Assembly (NCBI GenBank): GCA_024682835.1
Contig: JAIKYU010000106.1
Location: 1-36,215 of the forward strand
From: Lachnospiraceae bacterium
Lineage (GTDB): Bacteria > Bacillota > Clostridia > Lachnospirales > Lachnospiraceae
Length of the DNA: 36,215 bases
Reading direction: 5' to 3'
In this document: piece by piece, positions 18,301 to 25,774 of the stretch
Layout of the letters: every line of letters starts with the position of its first letter
Numbering within the stretch: position 1 is the first letter of the stretch
The notes under the pieces: model-generated
Databases searched by the model: none
Seen by the model: only the letters and a program-made list of their open reading frames with translations
Told to the model about the DNA's origin: nothing
Position numbers and translations under genes: made by a program

Positions 18301-18564
18301 GTGCGTGTCCCAGCCGGCCTTGCGGGGGACGTCATAGCCCTTCATCGTGCGGTAGCGCGGAATCATATCCTTGATCGCGCGCGTCAGCACATGCCCGATA
18401 TGCGGCTTACCGTTTGCGGTCGGCGGACCGTCATAAAACATGTACATCGGTCTGCCTTCACGAATTCGCAGGGATTCGTTGAAAATATCCTCATCCTTCC
18501 AGAACTGTTCGATTTGTTTCTCTCTCTGCACGAAATTGAGATCTGCGGATACTTTGTTGTACAT
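15328..18564 (-). CDS. ileS: Isoleucyl-tRNA synthetase, type 2 (eukaryote-like)
   Basis: A 1078-residue class Ia synthetase that charges tRNA-Ile. The HIGH motif is HIGH in GKPHIGHVL (55-58) and the KMSKS loop is at 621-625. The CP1 editing domain is present (GWDTHGLPVE, then TTTPWTLPSN). YCPRCGTPLSSHEVAQGYK, CWRCSTPLIYY and the WECPDCG/CDKCGG zinc-like pairs lie inside. Overall length and the C-terminal layout fit the IleS2 type, often associated with lower mupirocin sensitivity. The start has a GGAGAGAAGGGAGAG stretch upstream. No T-box leader fits: only about 35 nt lie between the predicted transcription start and ATG. It is the first gene of the six-gene string down to the MurF-like gene. 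Confidence 0.96.
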   Translation of the reverse strand: MYNKVSADLNFVQREKQIEQFWKDEDIFNESLRIREGRPMYMFYDGPPTANGKPHIGHVLTRAIKDMIPRYRTMKGYDVPRKAGWDTHGLPVELEVEKLLGIEGKDQIEAYGIEPFIKKCKESVWKYKGMWEDFSGTVGFWADMDHPYITYDDSFIESEWWALKEIWDKGLLYKGFKVVPYCPRCGTPLSSHEVAQGYKVLKERSATVRFKVRDEDAYFLAWTTTPWTLPSNVGLCVNPDETYIKAKAADGRVYYLAKALADTVLGGIRENSDSKQEADGASYEILETMTGKDLEYREYEPLYECAAQEADRQHKRAFYVCCDDYVTMSDGTGIVHQAPAFGEDDARVGRKYDMPLVQMVDEQGRLLPGTPFAGMRCKPTEKEIQEGAVSADPEVLKDLDRRGLLFAAPKFEHDYPHCWRCSTPLIYYARSSWFIKVTAVKDDLIRNNKEINWIPKSIGEGRFGDWLENIQDWGISRNRYWGTPLNIWECPDCGNQTAIGSRQELADRTGDPEAAATELHRPYIDRYTIKCDKCGGEMKRVPEVIDCWFDSGAMPFAQLHYPFENRELFEKQFPAQFISEAVDQTRGWFYSLHAEATLLFNKPAFKNVIVLGLVQDENGQKMSKSKGNAVDPFEALETYGADAIRWYFYTNSAPWLPSRFSGKAVLEGQRGFLGTLWNTYAFFVLYANIDGFDAAKYRLDTTKLGMMDRWILSRLHSTIGGTDEDLENYRIPEAGKRLAAFVDDLSNWYVRRSRERFWAKGMEQDKINAYMTLWTCLTEISKAAAPLVPFMTEEIYRNLVCTSFPDAPKSIHLCNYPAADSACIDKSLEATMEGVRDIKVLGSACRNAASIKNRQPVARMYVRIGETAGAEGTAVAESPEAQMIIRDELNVKELVFAEDVRAFTSYSFKPQLKTVGPKYGKLVGAIGKALKELDGNAAMDELNGAGTLKLSAGGEDVELTRDDLLIEMTQKDGYVSMEDYGITVVLDTNLTPELIDEGIVNEVISKLQNMRKDAGFEVMDRIEVSVTGDDRVAAVVKANESPIATKVLADLVKYDEALPGAKEWDFGDEKVTLGVRKK

Positions 18565-18599
18565 AATCTCTCCCTTCTCTCCTTGATGCGAATGCCTTT

Positions 18600-18629
18600 A
18601 TTTTACGGTTTTTTTGGGGGTCTTGTCAA
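18600..18629 (-). promoter_or_regulatory. Promoter of the ileS-glgP operon
   Basis: Minus strand: TTGACA (18624-18629), 18-bp spacer, TAAAAT (18600-18605). The -35 is a perfect consensus and overlaps the -35 of the divergent nudC-like promoter by 5 bp. Confidence 0.7.
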
Positions 18630-18652
18630 GATGGCCGCCTTTCCGTTATGAT
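18623..18652 (+). promoter_or_regulatory. Promoter of the nudC-like gene
   Basis: TTGTCA (18623-18628), 18-bp spacer, TATGAT (18647-18652). Predicted start near 18659, 28 nt before the chosen ATG. It shares its -35 bases with the ileS promoter on the other strand. Confidence 0.65.
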
Positions 18653-18686
18653 ACAGGAAAAGAATCTGATTCCGCATGGAGGTCGT

Positions 18687-19685
18687 ATGCTTCAGGACAT
18701 CGCGCCGTGTCAGCTGCACAACGAATATACACCGGATGCACCGCAGCCGGACGATCTGGTCTTCGTTTTCTCCGAAAAGGGAGGGAAGGCACTTCTTCGG
18801 GTCTTTGACGAAACCGGCCGTCTGATCGACCGCCCGATTTCGGACGATTATCCCGCTGCTCCGAAGCTGGTTTTTCCGCGTGTTCTGGATTATACCCGGC
18901 ATGCTCCCGAGCGCCTGCCGATGCTGCGTTTTCTCTTCCGCATCGATGAGACGGCGGTTTTTCTGGATATCGGAGAAGGCGCGCCGGTTCTGGCCGGATT
19001 CACCTGGCTTTCCACAAGGCTTTTCCGCCGGGGCCTCCCCAAAGCATACTCCTTTGCGGGCGCCACCGCCTGGCATCTGCGATGCTGGTATCTTTCCAGC
19101 CGTTTCTGCGGAAAATGCGGCAGTGCCTGCGTCCCGGACAAAAAGGAGCGCGCCATGCGCTGCCCCTCCTGCGGGAACACCATCTACCCCCGCATCAACC
19201 CCGCCGTCATCATCGGCGTCACGGACGGCGACCGGATCATTCTCTCACGCTACGCGGACAGACATCAGTCCAGCGTCTACAATGCCTACTCCCGTGCCTA
19301 TAAGGGGCAATCCCTGATCGCAGGCTACTGCGAGATCGGGGAAGCCATCGAGGATACCGTTCGCCGTGAGGTGATGGAGGAGGTCGGTCTGCGGGTGAAG
19401 AACATTTCCTATTACAAATCGCAGCCCTGGGGCTTTGACTGCGCTCTTCTCTGTGGCTTTTACTGCTCGGTCGAAGGAGACACGACCATCCGTCTCGATC
19501 AGAACGAATTATCCGAGGCTGTCTGGGTTCACCGCTCCGAAATCGGCGAAATCCCGGGAACCGCGAGCCTTACCAACGAAATGATCCGTTTCTTTCAGTC
19601 CGACAGTTTCTCGCTGCCGTCGGGCGGTTTACCCGGCACAAAACAGGAGCCGGCTGTTCCTATTCGTACAGATCCGACACCTTGA
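18687..19685 (+). CDS. nudC: NudC-like NAD(H) pyrophosphatase (Nudix hydrolase)
   Basis: A 332-residue Nudix protein with the NudC layout: a variable N-terminal domain, a four-Cys zinc ribbon (Cys141, Cys144, Cys159, Cys162 in CGKCG and CPSCG), NTIYPRINPAVI, then a complete Nudix box GX5EX7REVMEEVGL (213-235). The NudC signature SQPW is present (245-248), but the following residues are GFDCALL rather than the usual PFP-S. NudC enzymes cleave NAD(H) to NMN(H) and AMP and can remove NAD caps from RNA. ATG 18687 is used because GGAGG lies 4 bp upstream; an in-frame ATG at 18648 is inside the promoter. The 3' end overlaps the convergent GtrII-like gene by 26 bp. Confidence 0.85.
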   Translation: MLQDIAPCQLHNEYTPDAPQPDDLVFVFSEKGGKALLRVFDETGRLIDRPISDDYPAAPKLVFPRVLDYTRHAPERLPMLRFLFRIDETAVFLDIGEGAPVLAGFTWLSTRLFRRGLPKAYSFAGATAWHLRCWYLSSRFCGKCGSACVPDKKERAMRCPSCGNTIYPRINPAVIIGVTDGDRIILSRYADRHQSSVYNAYSRAYKGQSLIAGYCEIGEAIEDTVRREVMEEVGLRVKNISYYKSQPWGFDCALLCGFYCSVEGDTTIRLDQNELSEAVWVHRSEIGEIPGTASLTNEMIRFFQSDSFSLPSGGLPGTKQEPAVPIRTDPTP

Positions 19686-21231
19686 CAAGGACGACATTGT
19701 CTTTCACCGTGATCGATCCATCGGCCGGAAAAACAGGCATTTCGGCCACCAGGGACGTCTGTCTGAGCTGATCAAACGTCTCATCGTCACATAGCGGAAG
19801 CGTCACGCCCACGTAGCCTGTCAGAACCCCGTACCACGAGACACGGTTGTTTCGCGGATCCGTGCTCCAGTATCCGAATTGTGCATATTCGTTGGCATGT
19901 TCAAATGCATAACTGTGTGCAAAATACGGATTATTGCCGGGGCGCCCGATAAACGCCACCGTTCTCTCCTGTGTCAGGTAGTCCCCCTCATACAGCTTTG
20001 ATACGATCTGTTCCGCCAGGGTGACGGTCGCCGTGCGTCCCTCCCGAAGGGCCAGCTGATCGTTGGTGACGGCAGCGAGCGCATACCACCCGAAGAGAAC
20101 AAGAATCGCCAGGCAGATGCTTCTGCAGGGGATGCCTCTGATCCCCTTCTCCGGCATCATGATCGGAAACAGAATCACGATCGCCAGCAAGCCCGCCGCC
20201 ATCAGTCCGGTCATGACATTACCGACCGCGATCAGCAGGACGGCATTCCCCGCCACGGGAAGTAGCAGCACGGAACAGACATAGGCCGCAAAATGCGTCC
20301 GGGATTCCCTGAAGAGGCGGATACCGGACGCCACAACCGCGACAGCGAAAGCAGCCGTCAGAAGGAGTGCCAGAATCCGGGCAAATTCGAGATCCGTCCA
20401 GAAATGATACCGGAAAACGTAGGCAAAGGCTTCCTGATAGCAATGAACCACAGACGCAGGAAGCGCCAGGAGAATCGTCAGCGGATTGATCCCGGAAGCG
20501 CCCTTGTAATCAGCCATCACGGTGTCCGCATGAAGCAGCATGAGTTTGGTAAACGCAAGATAACACACGCCGCCGAGCAGAATGCCCAAAAGGGAATCGA
20601 GATAGTATTTCTTCAGAATGCGCCACTCTGTGCCCATCAGCAGCTGCCTGATGCCATAGCACAGCAGAAGGGTACACAGCAGGCTGAAATAAGCCTGAAA
20701 ATGCGACATGGACAGCGTCACAGCGACAGCCGCCAGGCACACTCTGATGACCCGTGCCCTGCCCCCGTCCGATCCGGTTTCACTCAACAGATAGAACGCA
20801 ACCACAGCAAACAGGCATGCCATGAGATAATTCACAGCCAGATAGCTGTAGGAAAAGGTGTCTCCCATCACGGGATTCACCGTAAACAGAAAAACCACAA
20901 GCCACGCGTAAAAGGTCCGTTCCAGGCGAAACCGCCTGATAATGAGTGAATTGGCGACGCCCAGCAGCAACAGACAAAACAGGATATTCAGCGGCGAGGA
21001 GACGATGCCGAACCGCAGACGGTCGGTATACCGCTCCATGGCACGCCCGAGGGAAATCTCAAAATCGCCGGCTATAAAATTGGAAAGATGCCAGATCCCG
21101 TCGTGGTGATTGTTCAGTTCCTCCGCCATCATGCCGAAGTAGGCCAGCACACCGACCAGCACCGTCCCCGCCACATACCGTCCGAAGTCTCTGCCCCATG
21201 CCCGTAAACGGGATAATCCAAAATCGCCCAT
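19660..21231 (-). CDS. Polytopic membrane protein, probably GtrII-like glucosyltransferase
   Basis: A 523-residue protein with about ten or more hydrophobic segments. The N-terminal extracytoplasmic part has NNHHDGIWH and SLGRAMERYTDRLRFG, resembling the acidic loop and GR segment of the Glucos_trans_II (GtrII) family. GtrII proteins transfer sugars from polyprenyl-phosphate donors to envelope glycans. The assignment is by overall topology and weak motif likeness. I start it at 21231, where GGGAGAG precedes ATG by 5 bp; an upstream in-frame ATG at 21285 lacks a site. It stands alone between convergent nudC and the divergent PPK2 gene, with no other glycosylation genes near. Confidence 0.55.
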   Translation of the reverse strand: MGDFGLSRLRAWGRDFGRYVAGTVLVGVLAYFGMMAEELNNHHDGIWHLSNFIAGDFEISLGRAMERYTDRLRFGIVSSPLNILFCLLLLGVANSLIIRRFRLERTFYAWLVVFLFTVNPVMGDTFSYSYLAVNYLMACLFAVVAFYLLSETGSDGGRARVIRVCLAAVAVTLSMSHFQAYFSLLCTLLLCYGIRQLLMGTEWRILKKYYLDSLLGILLGGVCYLAFTKLMLLHADTVMADYKGASGINPLTILLALPASVVHCYQEAFAYVFRYHFWTDLEFARILALLLTAAFAVAVVASGIRLFRESRTHFAAYVCSVLLLPVAGNAVLLIAVGNVMTGLMAAGLLAIVILFPIMMPEKGIRGIPCRSICLAILVLFGWYALAAVTNDQLALREGRTATVTLAEQIVSKLYEGDYLTQERTVAFIGRPGNNPYFAHSYAFEHANEYAQFGYWSTDPRNNRVSWYGVLTGYVGVTLPLCDDETFDQLRQTSLVAEMPVFPADGSITVKDNVVLVKVSDLYE

Positions 21232-21299
21232 ATCTCTCCCTGCTCCATGTATTTTTATCACAAGTTTATACAAAAATCCGCGCATTTACAACCAATATC

Positions 21300-21308
21300 T
21301 GTTATGAT
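21300..21308 (+). promoter_or_regulatory. Extended -10 promoter of the PPK2 gene
   Basis: TGTTATGAT: TG at 21300-21301, one base, TATGAT at 21303-21308. No good -35 is seen at normal spacing. Predicted start is at 21315-21316, the first base of the structured leader. Confidence 0.5.
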
Positions 21309-21315
21309 GATGACA

Positions 21316-21376
21316 GGGTCATAAGTCCGACCCCACCGCAAACTTGTTTGCAGGTGGGGGAGCGACTTCATGACCC
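21316..21376 (+). ncRNA. Compact structured 5' leader RNA upstream of the PPK2 gene
   Basis: A 61-nt element that folds as one three-tier hairpin. P1 pairs 21316-21327 (GGGTCATAAGTC) with 21364-21376, with one bulged C at 21369. P2 pairs CCCCACC (21331-21337) with GGTGGGG (21353-21359). P3 pairs GCAAAC (21338-21343) with GTTTGC (21346-21351). Between P1 and P2 an internal loop CGA/GAGC can form tandem sheared G-A pairs. It begins at the predicted transcription start and lies 47 nt before the start codon. I cannot match it to a riboswitch class from memory; it could be a regulatory leader or an mRNA-stabilising hairpin. Confidence 0.55.
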
Positions 21377-21423
21377 GCCCCAACATGACAGTATCGTTTC
21401 CAAACAAGGAAGGAGGGTCCGAA

Positions 21424-22887
21424 ATGCTCAAAGACTGGTCAAAAGCGAAAAAACCTGATCAGACGGAAATAGACGCCAGGCTGGAACATGCCCGCATGGA
21501 GCTCAGCGCCAGGCAGATGGCCATCAAGGAAAAAAAGCTTCCCGTGCTTGTGATCTTTGACGGCTGGGGCGGAGCCGGAAAAGGCAGCATCCTCGGAAAG
21601 GTGATCAAGAACCTGGATCCGAGATTCTACAAAACGGAAACCCTGTCAAAGCCCTCAGAGGACGAGCTGCGCCGGCCGTTCCTGTACAGATACTTCGTTC
21701 GCATTCCGGAAGCGGGCCGGTTTTCCTTTTTTGACGGCAGCTGGATGGACGAGATCACGAAGGCCCGTCTGCAGGGCAAAACCAACGACGACGAATACCG
21801 TCAGCAGCTCACCTCGATCAAGCGCTTTGAACGGCAGCTGTCGGACAACGGGTATCTGGTCATCAAATTCTTTTTCCATATCTCCAGATCCGAACAGAAG
21901 AAAAGGCTCTCCGCGCTCACGGACGACCGGCACACCGCATGGCGGGTCAGCAAATGGGATCTGTGGCAGAACAAGCACTACGATGAATGCGTAGACGTTT
22001 ACGACGAATACCTGGAGCTCACCAATCAGTTTATCGCTCCGTGGTACTTTATCGATTCCGGAAACCGCAAATGGGCCGAGCTGCAGATCACGGAGATTCT
22101 GGTAAAAAGCATCGATATCGCCCTGCAGAACACGGGGCGGGCTGCCGCCATCCTGCAGAACACGTTCCCTTTGAAGCAGATGCCGCGCCTGTGTGACATT
22201 GACCTCAACGTGTCCATCAGCGACGAAGACTACGCCAGAGAGCTCAAGGAGCTGCAGGCCGAGCTGGCGGATCTGCACAACCGGATCTATCACAGAAAAA
22301 TCCCCGTCGTCATCGCCTACGAAGGATGGGACGCCGCCGGAAAGGGCGGAAACATCAAACGTCTCACCTCCGCCCTGGATCCCCGTGGATTTGAGGTGCA
22401 TCCGATCGCCTCACCGGAGCCCGCCGAAAAAAACAGGCATTACCTGTGGCGTTTTTGGAAGAGGCTTCCAAAAGACGGCCATATCGCCATCTTCGACCGC
22501 ACCTGGTACGGCCGTGTCATGGTGGAAAGACTCGAGGGGTTCTGCTCGGAAAATGACTGGCAGCGTGCATACAACGAAATCAACGAATTCGAAAAGGAAC
22601 TCGTGGATTGGGGCGCGATCATCATCAAATTCTGGGTGCAGATCGACAAGGACACGCAGCTTGCCCGTTTCACGGATCGGCAGAACACCCCGGAAAAGCA
22701 GTGGAAGATCACCGACGAAGACTGGCGCAACCGCGAAAAATGGGATCTCTACGAGGATGCCGTGAACGAAATGATCCAGAGGACAAGCACCGAGTTTGCC
22801 CCCTGGCATATCCTTGAATCAAACGACAAGCATTATGCACGGATCAAAGCGCTGAAAACCGTGATCGAGGCAATCAGGAAGAGATAA
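21424..22887 (+). CDS. pap: Two-domain PPK2, polyphosphate:AMP phosphotransferase
   Basis: A 487-residue protein with two tandem PPK2 domains, the class II layout that phosphorylates AMP to ADP with polyphosphate. The second domain is complete: Walker A EGWDAAGKGG (300-309), Walker B IFDRTWYGRV (356-365). The first domain keeps GGAGKGS (49-55) but has FFDGSW (102-107) where active domains have DRSWY, so it is probably the non-catalytic half, as in known two-domain enzymes. A start at 21424 is supported by AAGGAGGG; an in-frame start at 21370 overlaps the leader hairpin. The last 14 bp overlap argC on the other strand. Confidence 0.93.
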   Translation: MLKDWSKAKKPDQTEIDARLEHARMELSARQMAIKEKKLPVLVIFDGWGGAGKGSILGKVIKNLDPRFYKTETLSKPSEDELRRPFLYRYFVRIPEAGRFSFFDGSWMDEITKARLQGKTNDDEYRQQLTSIKRFERQLSDNGYLVIKFFFHISRSEQKKRLSALTDDRHTAWRVSKWDLWQNKHYDECVDVYDEYLELTNQFIAPWYFIDSGNRKWAELQITEILVKSIDIALQNTGRAAAILQNTFPLKQMPRLCDIDLNVSISDEDYARELKELQAELADLHNRIYHRKIPVVIAYEGWDAAGKGGNIKRLTSALDPRGFEVHPIASPEPAEKNRHYLWRFWKRLPKDGHIAIFDRTWYGRVMVERLEGFCSENDWQRAYNEINEFEKELVDWGAIIIKFWVQIDKDTQLARFTDRQNTPEKQWKITDEDWRNREKWDLYEDAVNEMIQRTSTEFAPWHILESNDKHYARIKALKTVIEAIRKR

Positions 22888-23827
22888 CGGACAGCCCCTT
22901 CGTCTCGTCACAGCCAAGGACGATATTCATGCATTGCATGGCAGCGCCGGAAGCGCCCTTGCCGAGATTGTCAAACTGTGATGAAAGAAGAATACGATCC
23001 TTATTGCCGGTGATGTATATCTTCAGACTGTCTGATCCGGAACGCTGATTGCCTGACAAAAATCCGGAGGCGGCGATTTCATCCTCCGCATCAGCCACCG
23101 TAATCAATCGCTGCCCCCTGTAATACTCTGCAAAAAACGCCCGAAGGCCATCCACATCCGCGTTTGTCAGCATGTCGGCATAAAGCGGCACCGTGACGAC
23201 CATTCCGCTGTAATAGTCGTCCACGATCGGGCTGAAAAGCGGAATCCTGGAGAGACCGGTGATTCTGCTCATCTCCTTTAAATGCTTATGTTCCTGAGTC
23301 AGCGCATATTCGCGGGGGGCAAACAAATCGGCCGCCTTGTCCTCCGCCTCATATGCCGCGATCATCTTCTTGCCGCCGCCGGAATACCCGGTCAGGGAAA
23401 ATGCGCTGACGGGATAATCCGCGGGCAAAAATCCTCCTGCAATCATAGGGTACACCAGGGAAATGAATCCTGTCGCGTGACACCCGGGCACTGCGATTCT
23501 CTTTCCGTTCTTAATCGCTTCCCGGTGCTCCTTTGAAAGCTCGGCGAAACCATAGGCCCACCCTTCTTCGGTTCGATGTGCGGTCGAAGCGTCAATAATG
23601 ACCACGTGTTCATTTTCAACCAGTGATACCGCCTCTTTTGCCGCGGCATCGGGAAGGCAGAGAAAGGTGATATCGGAAGCATTGATCAGGCGTCTGCGTT
23701 CCTCCGGATCCTTTCTCAGCTCGGTCCGAATGGGGAGCAGCTCAATATCATCCCTCCGGGAAATCCGTTCATAAATCCTGAGTCCGGTTGTTCCTTCACT
23801 GCCGTCAATAAACACCTTCGTTTTCAA
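22874..23827 (-). CDS. argC: N-acetyl-gamma-glutamyl-phosphate reductase (type 2)
   Basis: A 317-residue short-form ArgC that reduces N-acetylglutamyl-5-phosphate to the semialdehyde with NADPH in arginine synthesis. It starts with FIDGSEGTTGLRIYERI (dinucleotide-binding), has LCLPDAAAKEA and IIDASTAHRT, and the catalytic Cys116 in VPGCHATGF. The start codon is TTG at 23827, with GGAGGAAG about 9 bp upstream. It is the last gene after flavodoxin and gamma-CA. No other arg genes are in the window, and no ArgR box was recognised. Confidence 0.93.
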   Translation of the reverse strand: MKTKVFIDGSEGTTGLRIYERISRRDDIELLPIRTELRKDPEERRRLINASDITFLCLPDAAAKEAVSLVENEHVVIIDASTAHRTEEGWAYGFAELSKEHREAIKNGKRIAVPGCHATGFISLVYPMIAGGFLPADYPVSAFSLTGYSGGGKKMIAAYEAEDKAADLFAPREYALTQEHKHLKEMSRITGLSRIPLFSPIVDDYYSGMVVTVPLYADMLTNADVDGLRAFFAEYYRGQRLITVADAEDEIAASGFLSGNQRSGSDSLKIYITGNKDRILLSSQFDNLGKGASGAAMQCMNIVLGCDETKGLSVISS

Positions 23828-23886
23828 TGCTTTCTTCCTCCTCTGTAAGACACTGCTTTACGCATAATTGAAATCACGAGCCGCTG

Positions 23887-24420
23887 TCAGCACATATTGT
23901 AAACGAACCGGGCAATCGCCTGGTCATTGGCCTCGGTCTGGTTGTTCCTCGGCTCGATCAGATCCAGCGCGTCACGGAGCTTGTCCACCGGAAGGAATTC
24001 CCTGATCTTACCGATCGCCTTTACGCCGCCTCCGCCGGAGCAGACAAAGACGCCGATCTGCCTGTCCTTCAGCTGATCACGGTTTTCTTCGATAAAACTG
24101 CGGATCGGCGGAGACATGGTCCATGCCCAGACCGGCGTGCCGATGATAATCCTGTCGTACTTATCCGCATCGAACTGATACGGCTGCAGTGCGGGCTTCT
24201 CCTTCATGACCGCACTCTTTCCGCCCCACAGAAACTTGCCGGACCCGCTGTCCGGATAGGCCTTTACCGGTGCGATCCGGATCACATCCACAACAGGCTC
24301 CGTTCCGGTACCCGCTTTCCTGTCGTCCTTCCGAAGCTGATCAAGCAAGCCCTCCCGGATTCTTTCAGCCACATAGGCGGTATTCTCCGACATCGAATAA
24401 TAGATGATCACTGCGTTCAT
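23887..24420 (-). CDS. Flavodoxin-family protein
   Basis: A 177-residue flavodoxin fold. The FMN phosphate loop is YYSMSENTAYVAE (7-19), the isoalloxazine-side loop is TPVWAWTMSPP (95-105), and a third loop is VCSGGGGVKAIG (about 126-137). Such proteins carry one or two electrons or act as small quinone or thiol-linked reductases. It overlaps the gamma-CA stop by 4 bp (ATGA) and has AAGGAGGATC ahead, so the two are co-translated. The partner is not evident. Confidence 0.85.
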   Translation of the reverse strand: MNAVIIYYSMSENTAYVAERIREGLLDQLRKDDRKAGTGTEPVVDVIRIAPVKAYPDSGSGKFLWGGKSAVMKEKPALQPYQFDADKYDRIIIGTPVWAWTMSPPIRSFIEENRDQLKDRQIGVFVCSGGGGVKAIGKIREFLPVDKLRDALDLIEPRNNQTEANDQAIARFVYNMC

Positions 24421-24905
24421 GATGATTGATCCTCCTTCATATAGCGTCCGGCGATATCCACATAATGAACCGCGTTTTCCGTATTTCTGCGGATTTCTTC
24501 CTCTTTAATCTTTCTTTTGACCGTCGCGGGGGATCCGACGGCGACAGAGCCATCCGGTATGACCGTTCCTTCTGTTACCAGTGCCCCGGCGCCTATGATG
24601 CAGTTCCTGCCGATCACGGCATGGTTCATAATGATAGCCCCCATACCGATGAGCGTGTTATCACCGATCGTACATCCGTGAACAATCGCGCCGTGTCCGA
24701 CGGACACGTAATTCCCGATCTCGACCTTTGTCCAGGGATCGGTGTGAACGACACAGTTGTCCTGGATGTTGGTGTGATTTCCGATCACAATGCTCGTGTC
24801 CTCACAGCGGACAACCGCGTTGAACCAGATGCTGCTTTCCGCTCCGATACGAACATTTCCGTGTATTCGCGCTCCTTCGGCAATGAAAACACTTTTGTCT
24901 GTCAT
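24417..24905 (-). CDS. Gamma-class carbonic anhydrase family protein
   Basis: A 162-residue left-handed beta-helix with hexapeptide repeats (HGNVRIGAESSIWFNAVVRCED, in pieces of six). The three zinc/iron His ligands of the family are visible: His54 in CVVHTD, and His71 and His76 in GHGAIVHG. Related proteins hydrate CO2, although many YrdA/PaaY-like members lack strong activity. It lacks the acidic loop of the archaeal Cam type, so it is a CamH/YrdA-like form. SD GGGGAGAG precedes ATG; it lies 18 bp after the response regulator gene. Confidence 0.85.
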   Translation of the reverse strand: MTDKSVFIAEGARIHGNVRIGAESSIWFNAVVRCEDTSIVIGNHTNIQDNCVVHTDPWTKVEIGNYVSVGHGAIVHGCTIGDNTLIGMGAIIMNHAVIGRNCIIGAGALVTEGTVIPDGSVAVGSPATVKRKIKEEEIRRNTENAVHYVDIAGRYMKEDQSS

Positions 24906-24923
24906 GTCTCTCTCCCCTGCATC

Positions 24924-25691
24924 TCAACCGTTTGACCATTTCTGAGTCGTAAAGAAATGATCAATCGTCTCCAGGATTTTTTCCTTGGGCATGCTTTTGA
25001 GCATATATCCCTGCGGTTTGAGCGCCATAACACTCATGACGCTCTCCTTGTCGGATTTTCCGGTCAGGAAAATGATCGGAATTCCGCTGGAATTGGGTTC
25101 ACTGCGGATCATTTTCATCACCTGCGGTCCGGTCGTGATCGGCATCTCGTAATCCAGCAGAATCAGGTCAGGCGTGTGTGTGGCAATATAGGTGATCGCC
25201 TGCATGCCTGATCTGGCGATGGTGATCTGGTACTTCGGTGAAAGCCAGCTCTGCACAGTCTTCAGATACATGAGATCGTCGTCGATCAAAAGGATATGCT
25301 TTCCCTTTTTCCGCTCCGTGTCCGCCTCACAGAGCTTCTGCATATTCTCGATCAGGAGCTTCATATCGAAGGGACGCGTGAATTCCAATGCCACCAGATT
25401 CGGGGTAACAATGGCCTTGATCTCATTGATCTCATCGATATAGCCGATCACACAGATCAGTTTCTCATCCTCGGAGCAGACATCCTTCAGATAGACAAAG
25501 AAGTTTGTATTTTCGGTCACATAATCGCCCGCGTAGATCAGATAGATATCGCTGTCGGCCCTCAGCTCATCCAATTGCTTGATATCCGGCGCGATCTCAC
25601 TCGTGACAAATTCGTCCTGCCGGAGATTCTTCGCGAGGGCATCCGTGATGAAAGCCCCTCCCTTGCTGATGATGGTCACCTTATTTGCCAT
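24924..25691 (-). CDS. Response regulator with pseudo-receiver and receiver domains
   Basis: A 255-residue protein with two CheY-like modules and no DNA-binding or enzyme output. Residues 1 to about 125 are receiver-like but lack the acidic pair and a clear phospho-Asp. Residues 131-250 form a complete receiver: acidic cluster DDD (137-139), phospho-acceptor Asp180 in LLDYEMP, Thr210 in FLTGKSD and Lys232 in YMLKSM. The gene starts with GAGGAGGTAGGAT before ATG, 83 bp after the hybrid kinase gene. It is the likely final receiver of that kinase's phosphorelay, acting through protein contacts. Confidence 0.85.
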   Translation of the reverse strand: MANKVTIISKGGAFITDALAKNLRQDEFVTSEIAPDIKQLDELRADSDIYLIYAGDYVTENTNFFVYLKDVCSEDEKLICVIGYIDEINEIKAIVTPNLVALEFTRPFDMKLLIENMQKLCEADTERKKGKHILLIDDDLMYLKTVQSWLSPKYQITIARSGMQAITYIATHTPDLILLDYEMPITTGPQVMKMIRSEPNSSGIPIIFLTGKSDKESVMSVMALKPQGYMLKSMPKEKILETIDHFFTTQKWSNG

Positions 25692-25774
25692 ATCCTACCT
25701 CCTCTTTTGTTTGCCGCAGATATCCTGCATGATCCGCCCGGAGCCGGTCACCGGTAAAGCTGTCCCGTACGCGA

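Noticed and set aside
18565..18686. T-box riboswitch upstream of ileS
   Set aside because: The space between the promoter and the start codon is about 35 nt, too short for a T-box, and the conserved T-box sequence is absent.
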